64,000 bases of DNA from NCBI RefSeq assembly GCF_011634775.1, contig NZ_JAALXT010000002.1, forward strand, positions 62,001 to 126,000. Direction: 5' to 3'. Below the pieces are notes generated by a model that did not search any database, was not told the DNA's origin, and worked only from the letters and a program-made list of their open reading frames with translations. This document shows positions 55,489-64,000 of the stretch, one piece after another (the first letter of the stretch is position 1; every line of letters starts with the position of its first letter). The translations under genes and the position numbers were made by a program. This DNA is from Thalassoroseus pseudoceratinae. GTDB taxonomy: Bacteria; Planctomycetota; Planctomycetia; Planctomycetales; Planctomycetaceae.

Positions 55489-56556
55489 ATGCCGCGTCGC
55501 TTTTTGACCGCGCTGGCCGTTTGTTTTGCGATGTTGTCGATGACTCAAACCGCGTCGGCTCAGTTCTTTTGGAACTGGGACTTCGGTTTGGGAGGATTTC
55601 GGTATTCCACCAGTTATTCTCCGTACTGGTCGGGATACTCGCCGTACTCCCGCGGCTACTCGTACTCCCGCGGCTACTCGTACTCCGCCGGATATTCCCC
55701 ATATACGACCGGCTACAGTCCGTCTTATACGTCGTACTATTCGCCAAGCTACACGTCGTCGTACTACACACCGACGACGTCCTACTATGCGAGTAGTTCT
55801 TACTATGCACCGACAGTTTCGTGCTGTTCCGGTAGTTCTGCGACAATTGTTTCAGCTCGTCCGTCGTCCTGTTGTTCGACCGGATGTTCCCAATGCTGCG
55901 GAACGGCGGAAAGTGTGATTGCCGGTCGTGTGACCACACCGTCTAGCGATCCCATCTCCGAATCGCCACAAACCTGCCTGAAATGCACAGTCGATGATGC
56001 CCAGGTTTTCAACGGACCGAACGGGATGGTCTATTTGGATCGCGGACGGGGATTTATGGAAATCACGTGGGGCAACCGACTCCATTCCAGCGAAATTGTG
56101 TTCCGTCGTGAAGACGACAAGTTCAAGTACTTTGAAGAAGTCACGCCGCCAGGTGCGGAAACCCCCACGACGCCTCGTGAATGGGCTGTGGCTCGCACAC
56201 CTTGTTCTCAATGCAAATATGCCGTGTGGCACAATCACAATGAGTCGGGTTCGAAAGTCTGGACCAAGGTGCACTCGGCAAAAGTTGCTTGCGTGGAACC
56301 ATTGATTCCAGAAGCCCCTGCCAAGGGAACAACTGGTGGTGAGGAACAAACCGATTGGAAAATCGTTCCGCCACGCGCGACCGTGAAAGCGTCGCCGAAA
56401 ATGGTCAACGCCGGTTGGCATGGAGTTCGTGGCGAAGAGCGGATGCGTTCTCTTGATCGTCGTCTGTCCGCCGAACGTCGCGAGTCGTCTGAGCGAATGG
56501 TGAGCAAACGGGCCACCCGTTATCAGGTCTCTCGCGTGGAGCGACTGCGAGACTAA
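55489..56556 (+). CDS. Secreted Tyr/Ser-rich protein with Cys clusters
   Basis: The ATG at 55489 follows GAGGAG. The 355-residue product has a signal peptide (LTALAVCFAMLSMTQTASA), a Tyr/Ser-rich region (~res 35-105, with repeated YSRGYSYS), a Cys-rich segment (SCCSGSS, SCCSTGCSQCCG) and a C-terminal charged region. The repetitive N-terminus suggests an extracellular structural or adhesive protein. An 18-bp direct repeat at 55645-55680 codes two of the Tyr repeats. No enzymatic motif was seen. It is followed one base later by the NYN gene. Confidence 0.7.
   Translation: MPRRFLTALAVCFAMLSMTQTASAQFFWNWDFGLGGFRYSTSYSPYWSGYSPYSRGYSYSRGYSYSAGYSPYTTGYSPSYTSYYSPSYTSSYYTPTTSYYASSSYYAPTVSCCSGSSATIVSARPSSCCSTGCSQCCGTAESVIAGRVTTPSSDPISESPQTCLKCTVDDAQVFNGPNGMVYLDRGRGFMEITWGNRLHSSEIVFRREDDKFKYFEEVTPPGAETPTTPREWAVARTPCSQCKYAVWHNHNESGSKVWTKVHSAKVACVEPLIPEAPAKGTTGGEEQTDWKIVPPRATVKASPKMVNAGWHGVRGEERMRSLDRRLSAERRESSERMVSKRATRYQVSRVERLRD
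55645..55680 (+). repeat. Two 18-bp direct repeats in the Tyr-rich gene
   Basis: The unit tactcccgcggctactcg occurs twice in a row (55645-55662, 55663-55680) and encodes YSRGYS twice. It marks recent expansion of the Tyr-rich region. Confidence 0.9.
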
Positions 56557-56557
56557 A

Positions 56558-57334
56558 GTGGCGAAACCGTTCGTCATTATCGACGGTTACAATCTGATGC
56601 ACGCCGCCGGGTTCGCCAAACACAGGTACGGACCCGGCGGACTCGAACGTGCTCGCGAACAGTTTCTGCGGGCATTGGTCGGGATGGTCACTCCTGAGAT
56701 GCAACCGCGAACGACGGTCGTCTTCGATGCCTTCGATTCCCCCGGCAACGATCAGCGAAAGTCCCGTCGAGAAAGCGTGACCGTCGTCTTCGCGGGTGCT
56801 GGTGGTGACGCAGACTCTTTGATCGAAACGCTGATCGCCGAGCACTCTGCTCCTCGGCAAGTTCGTGTGGTCTCGGATGATCGCCGTCTCAAGCGAGCCG
56901 CCCGCAAACGCAAAGCACGACCATGGAGTAGTCTCGACTACTGGGAGAAACTGGTCGAACACGCTGACCGTCGCAGCCGCTTGCCGCAGGAGTCGGAAGT
57001 CGCTCCGGAGAAGTACGAGGGCCAACCGGCTCCCGCTGAAGTCCGACATTGGTTGAACATCTTCGGGGCCATTTTTCCGAGTTCCCGCAAGTCGAAAACG
57101 GCAACTCCGACGCCGTCCGCTTCACCACAGGCCAAACCGACTCCCCAAAAAACACCGCCCAAATCGAGCAAGCCCAAAGAACCGCCTCCATCGCCGAAAA
57201 CGGTTCCGAAGCCGTCCGCCGACATCGAACCAACCGACAAGCCCGACCCCAATCAAGAGTTGGACATTGACAAAGACGAACTCGCCTTCTGGGAAAATCG
57301 GGTTCGTGAGCTTGACGACCGGAATCCAGAGTAG
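56558..57334 (+). CDS. NYN/YacP-like PIN-fold nuclease
   Basis: The GTG at 56558 is one base after the previous stop, so the genes are co-transcribed. The 258-residue product opens with FVIIDGYNLMHAAGFAK, the NYN/YacP signature with an acidic site (Asp and Asn). Further conserved parts are TVVFDAFDSPG and VVSDDRRLKRAARK. YacP-type proteins (Rae1) are predicted or shown ribosome-associated endoribonucleases. The C-terminal ~90 residues are a Pro/Lys-rich tail unlike the short YacP. No active-site residue is obviously missing. Confidence 0.85.
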   Translation: MAKPFVIIDGYNLMHAAGFAKHRYGPGGLERAREQFLRALVGMVTPEMQPRTTVVFDAFDSPGNDQRKSRRESVTVVFAGAGGDADSLIETLIAEHSAPRQVRVVSDDRRLKRAARKRKARPWSSLDYWEKLVEHADRRSRLPQESEVAPEKYEGQPAPAEVRHWLNIFGAIFPSSRKSKTATPTPSASPQAKPTPQKTPPKSSKPKEPPPSPKTVPKPSADIEPTDKPDPNQELDIDKDELAFWENRVRELDDRNPE

Positions 57335-57442
57335 CCGACGGTGAATCGCTCGATTAAGATGAAGGAACACTCTCAAATTCAGCAAGTCGACCGCGACCAG
57401 CTTCCTATGGTCTAGCGGAGTTCAAACCACAAGGTGTTTCCG

Positions 57443-58288
57443 ATGGAAAGTTCTTCAGGTTCCTCGACGATCAGGAATCTCCGACTGCCCTGTCGGTTAT
57501 GTCTGTGGGTAACGCTTATCGGGTTTGTGGGGTGCGATTCGGGCTACTACGAAGAGCGTTTGAAGGCGACCGCCGATCAATTCACGTTTGTCACGATGGT
57601 CAACGAAAATTTGGCTCCTGCATGGGGGGCCGAACACGGTTTGATGCTGCGTGTCCCGCATATCTTCCAGTTGGCTTGGAACTACGTACCGGCCAAACCA
57701 AAATCGGATGACGAAGAAGAGGTCGAAGCGGAACCGCCACCCGAACCGCCCGGTCTGGAGTATTTGGGCGGATTGAATCCCTACGGATTGGTGGGCGTGT
57801 GGACAACGCCGGTCAATGTGGGGGGCGAGGATAAAACGGCGTACCTATTTGCTTGCACGAATTATCATTTGTGGAACACGAAGGGAGAAGCTCGGGCATC
57901 GCAGTTCTTCGAAGTTGTGATCGGTGCAGATTTGAAACTCGTGCGAGGAATTCCGGGCGATTATGTATCACAACGATACTGGAATTCTCAGGAAGTGCCG
58001 TCGACGAGTTACTTGGAGCCGTCGAAATACTACCGTGCGAAGTTTGAAGGCATCGAAACGCCGGACGGGGAAACCGCGACACTGGAAATCGGAAACTACA
58101 AAGCGCATGCCGCCGAAGTCGTTTTGCTGCTTGTAATTCCGACCGGCGGCGAACTGCCGACGATTCACCGTCACGATCGACCGGGCGAAGCAGTCGACTT
58201 GTTCGAGTTGACCATGGACACGCTCCGAGCCAACCCGGATCGACCATCCAAATCCGGTCAGAAAGGACCGACCAGTACCGGGTTCTGA
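57443..58288 (+). CDS. Predicted lipoprotein, unknown function
   Basis: This 281-residue protein starts at ATG 57443 after AAGGTG and has a lipobox near VTLIGFVGC. An acidic/Pro-rich stretch (DDEEEVEAEPPPEPPG) is near res 95-110. The rest is beta-rich (YGLVGVWTTPVNV, YLFACTNYHLWN). No family was recognised. A Glu-rich linker between lipid anchor and a soluble domain is the likely plan. Confidence 0.65.
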   Translation: MESSSGSSTIRNLRLPCRLCLWVTLIGFVGCDSGYYEERLKATADQFTFVTMVNENLAPAWGAEHGLMLRVPHIFQLAWNYVPAKPKSDDEEEVEAEPPPEPPGLEYLGGLNPYGLVGVWTTPVNVGGEDKTAYLFACTNYHLWNTKGEARASQFFEVVIGADLKLVRGIPGDYVSQRYWNSQEVPSTSYLEPSKYYRAKFEGIETPDGETATLEIGNYKAHAAEVVLLLVIPTGGELPTIHRHDRPGEAVDLFELTMDTLRANPDRPSKSGQKGPTSTGF

Positions 58289-58355
58289 TCTGGCGGAGTC
58301 GGTCAGGTTTAGCGGAGATGCGATCAACAGGATTGGTGCGGACGAAGAGGTCAGC

Positions 58356-59069
58356 GTGGTTCCACAATTGTTGATTAGCGTACGGAACGCCGACGAAGCG
58401 CAGGCGGCGATCGAAGGTGGCTGCGATATCCTTGATATCAAAGAACCATCACGCGGTTCATTGGGACGCGCGGACGACACCACGATTCACGACATTATTG
58501 ACTCACTCGGTTCCGATGCTCCACCGGTGAGTGCTGCTTTGGGAGAACTTCGGGACATCCGGAAAGCTCCTGCATCGTCTTCTCTCCCGGCGGGTCTTGC
58601 CTACGTTAAACTTGGCTTGGCCGGGTGTGCGAAACTTCCGCATTGGGACCGCGAGCTGCGAGATGTCCGCGACAGCATCACGAGTCAAACAGCCACGCCG
58701 CGATGGGTTCGGGCAATCTACGCGGACCACGAACTCGCGAACGCTCCCGCAATGGAAGAAGTGCTTCAGAAAGCGACCGGGACGCCACCAGTCACACTGT
58801 TCGACACATTTACAAAAGACGGCCGCACCTTGACGGATTGCGTGGAGCCCACGCGATTTCGCCGGCTTTGCAACGAAATTCGAGAACAGGGAAGTCGGGT
58901 TGCGTTGGCGGGGGCGCTCAATGCCGATTCGCTTCCTGAACTCGCTGATGTCCCTTGCGATATCCTCGCCATTCGCACCGCAGCGTGCCGGAATGGCGAC
59001 CGGAACGGACCTATCTGTCCGGACGCCATTCGTCGATTCCAAGAAGTCGTCAACGAAGTTTTCGCATGA
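58356..59069 (+). CDS. mfnB: (5-formylfuran-3-yl)methyl phosphate synthase (MfnB/DUF556)
   Basis: This 237-residue TIM-barrel enzyme starts at GTG 58356 after GAGG. It opens LLISVRNADEAQAAIEGG and carries DILDIKEPSRGSLG with the catalytic Lys29 and later LFDTFTKDG with the Asp and Lys of MfnB (Dx3K spacing). MfnB condenses glyceraldehyde 3-phosphate units to a furan for methanofuran biosynthesis. In planctomycetes it goes with the tetrahydromethanopterin-linked C1 pathway. No other such gene is in the window. Confidence 0.85.
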   Translation: MVPQLLISVRNADEAQAAIEGGCDILDIKEPSRGSLGRADDTTIHDIIDSLGSDAPPVSAALGELRDIRKAPASSSLPAGLAYVKLGLAGCAKLPHWDRELRDVRDSITSQTATPRWVRAIYADHELANAPAMEEVLQKATGTPPVTLFDTFTKDGRTLTDCVEPTRFRRLCNEIREQGSRVALAGALNADSLPELADVPCDILAIRTAACRNGDRNGPICPDAIRRFQEVVNEVFA

Positions 59070-59081
59070 GTTCAGTAGGAC

Positions 59082-59633
59082 TCACTTCGCTTTCGGGCCC
59101 ACCAGTTCGATCATGTTTCCGTCAGGGTCACGGACGATGGCCAAAAACGCGCCAGTGCCATCACCTGCCAAATCAACCGGACCTTTGGCGATTGGTTTCA
59201 CGTCGTGTTTCTTGGCTCGAGCCAATGCAGCGTCGATATCCTTGACGTACATCGTCAAGTAGCTCACGCCGTAGGTTGAGTTGATGAAGCGGTTGTCGGC
59301 TCGCTTGCCGGGGGATGTCTTGGTTTGCATCAGCTTGACCCGAGTGGCTGCATCGCCGTCTCCAAGTTGCAAGACATGGATTTTCAAAGGCAGTGAATCT
59401 GTCAGCCCCGCTTTCTCACACATCTCGGCCGAAGCCTCAAACCCCTTGCGTTCATTCAAACCGAGTGCCTCTTTGTAAAACTTCAGCGCCTTGTCGATAT
59501 CGCTGACCACGATGCCAAAATCAACACGCGGGTTTGAAAACTGGGTCTTCTCGGCTTTCTCGGTCTCATCTGCGAATGTCGTCGATGTGGACACCAAGAC
59601 AGCAAGGACCATCACTGCAAATAAAGAACGCAT
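59082..59633 (-). CDS. Secreted VOC/glyoxalase-family protein
   Basis: This 183-residue protein has a signal peptide (RSLFAVMVLAVLVSTSTTFA) and a VOC (glyoxalase/bleomycin resistance) domain: RVDFGIVVSDIDKALKFYKE at the start and GAFLAIVRDPDGNMIELVGP at the end. Metal-binding His/Glu pattern is only partly seen. The ATG at 59633 follows GGAGAG. Substrate and function are unknown; a signal peptide is unusual for this family and would place it in the periplasm. Confidence 0.8.
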   Translation of the reverse strand: MRSLFAVMVLAVLVSTSTTFADETEKAEKTQFSNPRVDFGIVVSDIDKALKFYKEALGLNERKGFEASAEMCEKAGLTDSLPLKIHVLQLGDGDAATRVKLMQTKTSPGKRADNRFINSTYGVSYLTMYVKDIDAALARAKKHDVKPIAKGPVDLAGDGTGAFLAIVRDPDGNMIELVGPKAK

Positions 59634-59786
59634 CAGGACTCTCCGATCAAAAAAGTGTGTGTGAACTGTGGACTTTTTGTGTCTGCCACGGTATCTAAAG
59701 TGCAGCGGGGGAACAAGTTTTCGCCCTGCTACAGATTCCAGCCGGTCGATCCCTTGACGAGTGCACGCTGGGTCGATAACTTTCAC

Positions 59787-59820
59787 GAATACGCCGCTCG
59801 CCGGTGGCGAGGACGTATTC
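59787..59820 (+). promoter_or_regulatory. Strong hairpin in the rpsL leader
   Basis: Outer stem gaatacg with cgtattc and inner stem ctcgcc with ggcgag enclose the loop ggt, total 13 bp. It lies 66 bases before the rpsL start and before the ribosome binding region. A smaller stem (gcttc/gaagc, 59847-59861) follows. It could be a ribosomal protein-binding leader or an attenuator. Confidence 0.6.
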
Positions 59821-59886
59821 TACTGACACTGCTCCAAATTGCGGTTGCTTCGATTCGAAGCCCGGTTTAGGTCATTAGGTTGTTTC

Positions 59887-60258
59887 ATGCCAACAATTAA
59901 TCAGCTTGTCCGCAAGCCTCGTAAGAAGCAAAACGTTAAGTCGAAGACTCCCCTGCTTGAGGGCTGTCCACAAAAACGTGGTGTTTGCTTGAACGTGAAA
60001 ACCGTAACCCCGAAGAAACCGAACTCGGCGTTGCGTAAAGTGGCTCGTGTGCGGCTGTCGAATGGCAAAGAATGCACCGCCTACATTCCAGGTGAGGGGC
60101 ACAACCTTCAGGAGCACTCAATCGTGCTGGTTCGTGGCGGTCGTGTTCGCGACTTGCCTGGTGTGCGATACAAAATTATTCGTGGTGTTCTGGATACGCT
60201 TGGTGTCGGCGATCGTCGTCAGGCCCGTAGTCGCTACGGTGCCAAGAAGCCTAAGTAA
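59887..60258 (+). CDS. rpsL: 30S ribosomal protein S12
   Basis: The 123-residue product is S12: [34 protein letters not shown], the conserved [10 protein letters not shown] and [12 protein letters not shown]12 sits at the decoding centre and mutations in its PKKPNSAL region affect streptomycin response; the sequence here looks wild-type. The start at ATG 59887 is the family start. rpsG follows 51 bases later. Confidence 0.98.
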   Translation: MPTINQLVRKPRKKQNVKSKTPLLEGCPQKRGVCLNVKTVTPKKPNSALRKVARVRLSNGKECTAYIPGEGHNLQEHSIVLVRGGRVRDLPGVRYKIIRGVLDTLGVGDRRQARSRYGAKKPK

Positions 60259-60309
60259 TCATCACTCGGTACCCAAGATCATTTATAACAGCCTACGGAT
60301 TTAATACTT

Positions 60310-60783
60310 ATGGCCGCCCGTTTTACTGCAAGTCGAGATCAACTCCGCCCGGACCCGCGTTTCAACTCGGTGTTGGCGGCCAAGTTTGTGAATTGCCTGA
60401 TGTACGATGGCAAGAAAAGCGTCGCTCAACGAGTCTTTTACGATGCCCTCGACCTGATTGGTCAAAAGGTCAAAGACGTCGAGCCGATCGAAGTCTTTCA
60501 CGAAGCGATTGAAAACGTCCGCCCGATGATCGAAGTTCGTTCGAAGCGGGTTGGTGGTGCGACCTACCAAGTGCCGACGCAAGTGAACCCCAAGCGTCAG
60601 CAAACGCTGGCAATTCGCTGGTTGCTCGAAGCCGTTCGCTCCAAGAAAGGGCGACCGATGCACATTCGGTTGGCTGATGAGTTGTCGGCTGCGTATCGTC
60701 GCGAAGGGGCCGCAATGACCAAACGCGATAACACGCACCGCATGGCCGACGCTAACAAGGCGTTCGCCCACTTCGCGTGGTAA
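60310..60783 (+). CDS. rpsG: 30S ribosomal protein S7
   Basis: The 157-residue product is S7, starting [20 protein letters not shown], with the RNA-binding [14 protein letters not shown] and [16 protein letters not shown] segments. S7 organises the 3' domain of 16S rRNA and in many bacteria represses its own operon. The gene lies between rpsL and fusA as in the str operon. Confidence 0.98.
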   Translation: MAARFTASRDQLRPDPRFNSVLAAKFVNCLMYDGKKSVAQRVFYDALDLIGQKVKDVEPIEVFHEAIENVRPMIEVRSKRVGGATYQVPTQVNPKRQQTLAIRWLLEAVRSKKGRPMHIRLADELSAAYRREGAAMTKRDNTHRMADANKAFAHFAW

Positions 60784-60803
60784 CAGACGAAGCCAAACAA
60801 TCA

Positions 60804-60850
60804 AGACGCTGGAAGAACTCGAATGAAAATTCGTAGGACTTCCAGCGTTT
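60804..60850 (+). promoter_or_regulatory. Two-part hairpin between rpsG and fusA
   Basis: The outer stem pairs acgctggaag (60806-60815) with cttccagcgt (60839-60848). Inside, cgaat (60820-60824) pairs with attcg (60829-60833) around the GNRA tetraloop gaaa. Unpaired aact and tagga lie between the two. A short T-run follows. It could terminate the rpsL-rpsG transcript partly or serve as an S7 or other regulatory site. Confidence 0.65.
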
Positions 60851-60926
60851 CTGCGTATAGATTAGTCTCTCAGTCACGGCCTGGCAATTTGTGTTGCCGG
60901 TTTCGCATCCGAAGGGTTTACGCACC

Positions 60927-63014
60927 ATGTCCAGGGCCATCGAAAAGCTACGCAATATCGGCATTGTCGCCCATATCGATGCCGGAAAGACAACAACCAC
61001 GGAACGAATTCTGTTCTATTCCGGGGCGTCGCATCGGTTGGGATCGGTTGACGAAGGGACCACCGTCACCGACTACGATTCCGAAGAAGCCGATCGTGGT
61101 ATTACGATCTATTCCGCAGCGGTCCAATGCCAATGGAAAGACGTGACGATCAACCTGATCGACACCCCCGGGCACGTGGACTTCACCGCGGAAGTCGAGC
61201 GGAGTTTGCGGGTTCTCGACGGTGCAGTGGTCGTTTTCAGTGCCGTTGAGGGGGTCGAGGCACAAAGCGAAACCGTATGGCGACAGGCGGACCGCTACCG
61301 GGTTCCTCGAATTTGCTTCATCAACAAATTGGACCGGATCGGTGCCGACTTCGAACGGACGCTTGGGGAAATCGAAAACCGTCTTCAAGCGAATCCGATC
61401 GCGTTGCAATTACCGATCGGGGCGTCCGATGACTTCGAAGGGATTATCGATCTCGTTGAGATGAAGGCGTTGTACTGGGATCCTGAAAGCGAGGGCTCGA
61501 AATTCGAACCCCGCGAAATCCCGGAAGAGCACCTGGAAGCTGCCGAGGAATGGCGGGGGAAATTGCTCGAGGCAGTCGCGTTGCTAGATGACGACGTGCT
61601 GCAAACCTATATGGAAACCGAGACAATTCCTTCCGAGGATATCCACCGCCTGCTTCGCAAGGCCACGATTGCCGGCACTTTGCAGCCGACGTTTTGTGGT
61701 TCTGCGTTGGACTATATCGGTGTGCAACCGGTGTTGGATGCCGTTGCCGAGTATCTCCCGAGCCCACTCGATGTCCCCCCTGTCCAGGGATTGCACCCCA
61801 ATCCCAAGAAACAAGCCAAGGGACCGGAAACACGCAAGCCGTCCACCGATGAACCATTCTGTGGGTTGATCTTCAAGATTCAAAGCGATGCCCACGCGGA
61901 TTTGTACTTCTGCCGCGTGTACTCGGGTGTGCTGAAAAGCGGCACGCGGGTTCTGAATCCGCGGACGAACAAGAAGGAACTTATCAACCAACTTTGGCAC
62001 ATCCAAGCGGATCGACGCGAAAAGTTGGAGTCGGACGAAATCGAAGCTGGCGACATCGTCGGCGTGATTGGTCCCAAGGAAGCGGCGACCGGTGATACGC
62101 TTTGCGATCAGGGCAAACCGATCATTTTGGAGAGTATCACCTTTCCAGAAACTGTGATCTCAATGGCCGTCGAACCGGAGTCGAATGCCGACCGGAAAAA
62201 ACTCACGGATACACTGACCAAACTTGGCCGGCAAGACCCCACATTTCGGGCGAATATCAGCGAGGAAACCGGCCAGACAATCATCAGCGGCATGGGCGAA
62301 CTGCACCTCGAAGTGTTGAAGAATCGCATGCTTCGCGACTTCAATTTGAATGTGAAGGTCCATAAGCCGCGTGTGAGTTATCGCGAATCGCTGAGTGCTC
62401 CCGTGCAAGGGCGGGGACAGTTCGATCGACAGATGGCCGGGGAAGCTCACTTCGCGGCAGTCACTGTTCGGATGGAGCCGTTCAATGGGGAAGCCCCGGT
62501 TGCGTTCAAGAACGAGATCAAACCGGGCAAACTGCCTGGCGAGCTCGAAGCGGCTTTGCTGGAAGCGGTAAAAGACCAAGTCGATGGTGGGGGGATTCTC
62601 GGTTATCCCTTGATGAAGGTCCAGTTGACCATCACCGATGTCGAGTACCGCGAAGGGGAAACCAACGAAGCGGCTATCCGGGCGGCGGCGGCTCAGGCCA
62701 TTCGTGAATGTCTCAACCAAGCGGAAGACAAAGGGTCCATCGCCCTGCTTGAACCGGTGATGAAACTGGAGGTCGTCACGCCGGACGAATTTGTCGGGAA
62801 CATCCAAGGCGACTTGAACAAACGCCGTGCGATCATTACGCATTCCGAATTGCGGGGCAACTTGCACGTGCTGGAAGCGGAAGTTCCGCTCTCGCAAATG
62901 TTTGGCTACTCGAACGACAGCCGAAGTCTCTCACAAGGCCGGGCGTCGTACTCGATGGAACCGCTCAAGTACGCCGAAGCACCGCCGGATGTTCTCAAGA
63001 CGATGCTCGGATAA
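60927..63014 (+). CDS. fusA: Elongation factor G
   Basis: This 695-residue GTPase moves tRNAs on the ribosome. The G motifs are AHIDAGKT (res 15-22), DTPGHVDF and NKLD. The switch I region reads [10 protein letters not shown], whereas many bacterial EF-Gs have ERGITI. Domains II to V follow in order ([25 protein letters not shown], then [13 protein letters not shown]). The ATG at 60927 follows AAGGG. The gene is downstream of rpsL-rpsG, but tuf does not follow; a leftward HflK-like gene does. Planctomycetes often carry more than one EF-G, so this could be a specialised copy. Confidence 0.95.
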   Translation: MSRAIEKLRNIGIVAHIDAGKTTTTERILFYSGASHRLGSVDEGTTVTDYDSEEADRGITIYSAAVQCQWKDVTINLIDTPGHVDFTAEVERSLRVLDGAVVVFSAVEGVEAQSETVWRQADRYRVPRICFINKLDRIGADFERTLGEIENRLQANPIALQLPIGASDDFEGIIDLVEMKALYWDPESEGSKFEPREIPEEHLEAAEEWRGKLLEAVALLDDDVLQTYMETETIPSEDIHRLLRKATIAGTLQPTFCGSALDYIGVQPVLDAVAEYLPSPLDVPPVQGLHPNPKKQAKGPETRKPSTDEPFCGLIFKIQSDAHADLYFCRVYSGVLKSGTRVLNPRTNKKELINQLWHIQADRREKLESDEIEAGDIVGVIGPKEAATGDTLCDQGKPIILESITFPETVISMAVEPESNADRKKLTDTLTKLGRQDPTFRANISEETGQTIISGMGELHLEVLKNRMLRDFNLNVKVHKPRVSYRESLSAPVQGRGQFDRQMAGEAHFAAVTVRMEPFNGEAPVAFKNEIKPGKLPGELEAALLEAVKDQVDGGGILGYPLMKVQLTITDVEYREGETNEAAIRAAAAQAIRECLNQAEDKGSIALLEPVMKLEVVTPDEFVGNIQGDLNKRRAIITHSELRGNLHVLEAEVPLSQMFGYSNDSRSLSQGRASYSMEPLKYAEAPPDVLKTMLG

Positions 63015-63043
63015 AAACAATCTGTGTTCGTGAGATAGGCATC

Positions 63044-64000
63044 TCAGGGAAGATTGTTGATGTCGGTTTCCTGAGACTTGGCTGTTGGCAAGAGATTGAG
63101 ATCCACGGGTTGACCAGTATCGAGGATCACTTGTCCGCGAAGTTGGCCGAACACCTCCGCGACGGTTTTCCAATACAAGCGTTGAAGCGTCATTCGTCGG
63201 TCTTCGCTGGAAACGGCATCAACGATTTGCTGAAACCGGGCGGCGGCACCCTCTGCTTGGGCGAGTCGCCGGTCGCGATCTTGCAATGCGAGATTCCGCA
63301 ACTCCGACGCTTCGGCTTTGGCCTGTTCCACACGCTGTTCGGCTGCGGTCTCCGCTGTTTGAACGAAGCGTTCGCGGTCCGCTCGGGCGTTCACCACATC
63401 CAAGAACGACGCTTGCACCGCAAGTGGTGGCGACACGTCCGCCAGTGTCACATCATCGACAGCCAAACCGATTCCGGCATTTCGGGTCGCCATTCGCACA
63501 TCTTGTGTCAGTCGGTCTTGCAAATCGGACAAGCCAAGTGGGTAAACGGAGTCGACACCGCTCGTCGAAAACGCCTGAGTCGCAGCCGTCTTTGTGAGCA
63601 ATTCGAGTTGTCGCACCGGATCCACGGCGTGGTACAGAAATCGATCCACCTGTTCGGGGGCGATGTGGTATTGAACCGTCAGTTGCACTTCGAGAATGTT
63701 CTTATCGCCGGTCAGGTATTGATCACCCGCCGGTTGGGTGATCGGCAAAACATTTTGCTCGCCGATGTTTGGCGTTCGCAAGACGGCACCGATCGTCAAC
63801 GACCGCACCTGCTGCACGTTCACACGCCGCACTTGAGAAATCGGCCAAGGCCAGTCGAAGTACACGCCACTCGGCCACAATGTGATTTGGCCGGTGTCGT
63901 TCCGCACGATTTGTCCGCAACGTTCGACGACCGCGACCTCATTCGCCGAAACCAGGAACAGCCCCGTCATCAACCAACCGAGACCGAAAATCGCTGCAAG
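63044..64000 (-). CDS. SPFH/Band 7 protein, HflK-like (5' end outside window)
   Basis: At least 318 residues are present; the frame is open to the right edge, where LAAIFGLGWLMTGLFLV is a transmembrane helix. The SPFH domain includes NEVAVVERCGQIV, SGVYFDWPWP, QLTVQYHI and DDVTLADVSPP. A helical region with RVEQAKAEASELRN follows. HflK with HflC regulates the FtsH protease; HflC would lie upstream or downstream outside this view. The C-terminus ends at 63044, near fusA, facing it. Confidence 0.85.
   Translation of the reverse strand, partial: LAAIFGLGWLMTGLFLVSANEVAVVERCGQIVRNDTGQITLWPSGVYFDWPWPISQVRRVNVQQVRSLTIGAVLRTPNIGEQNVLPITQPAGDQYLTGDKNILEVQLTVQYHIAPEQVDRFLYHAVDPVRQLELLTKTAATQAFSTSGVDSVYPLGLSDLQDRLTQDVRMATRNAGIGLAVDDVTLADVSPPLAVQASFLDVVNARADRERFVQTAETAAEQRVEQAKAEASELRNLALQDRDRRLAQAEGAAARFQQIVDAVSSEDRRMTLQRLYWKTVAEVFGQLRGQVILDTGQPVDLNLLPTAKSQETDINNLP

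Overview
The window is a chromosomal segment of a bacterium from the phylum Planctomycetota, most likely the Planctomycetales. The evidence is the gene repertoire: a Pirellula/Verrucomicrobium-type dehydrogenase-HEAT-cytochrome c protein, a DUF1080 protein, a secreted sulfatase, many large secreted proteins of unknown function, Tat-exported TIM-barrel and deacetylase-like proteins, duplicated ExbD genes, DUF4129/DUF4350 genes, and an MfnB homologue of the kind used by planctomycetes with tetrahydromethanopterin C1 metabolism. Codon use is fairly uniform, moderately GC-rich, and start codons include GTG and TTG. No plasmid, prophage or CRISPR signature is visible. The assignment rests on recognised families, not on a database search.

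Layout. 1-9.2 kb: a cut-off secreted protein, two secreted TPR proteins, then an ExbB/TolQ-ExbD-ExbD proton-channel set and a LUD-domain protein. This block looks like one envelope-energising operon with its own TPR partners. 9.3-14.4 kb: a tiny basic protein, a cysteine desulfurase, a Tat-exported deacetylase-like protein, a double-ACT regulator and an AI-2E family permease. 14.5-18.3 kb: tRNA-Cys with a tyrosine recombinase reading antisense into it, followed by a fused amidohydrolase/serine beta-lactamase-like enzyme. This looks like the remains of a small island integrated at a tRNA. 18.6-27 kb: a lipoprotein nuclease-like protein, a large Ski2-like helicase, a sulfatase, a propeller/di-haem protein and a DapA/NanA-family lyase.

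27-43 kb: a Flp-like pilin, an FHA-GAF-class III cyclase, two adjacent radical SAM genes of the STM4012 and STM4011 families, a Lys/Glu/Pro-repeat secreted protein, a peroxiredoxin with an AhpD-like partner, an RsuA/RluB pseudouridine synthase, PyrK, the 1023-residue PVC-type cytochrome protein, a SnoaL-like protein and a NUDIX hydrolase. 43-49 kb: a STAS-like protein, then a leftward block of DUF4350, DUF4129, a multi-pass membrane protein and an FAD oxidoreductase. 49-59.6 kb: GlgX, DUF1080, a TIM-barrel epimerase-like protein, two secreted proteins, a YacP-type nuclease, a lipoprotein, MfnB and a VOC protein. 59.8-64 kb: rpsL, rpsG and fusA without tuf, then a leftward HflK-like SPFH gene running off the window.

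Beyond genes, the most interesting signals are structural. Two intergenic tandem-hairpin elements share loop and linker motifs. There is a strong hairpin in the rpsL leader and a long two-part hairpin between rpsG and fusA. An operator-like palindrome lies upstream of the cyclase gene, and a degenerate palindromic repeat lies at 19.7 kb. The best candidates for less-described biology are the STM4012/STM4011 pair without its usual partners, the amidohydrolase/beta-lactamase fusion next to a tRNA-borne integrase remnant, and the shared tandem-hairpin element.
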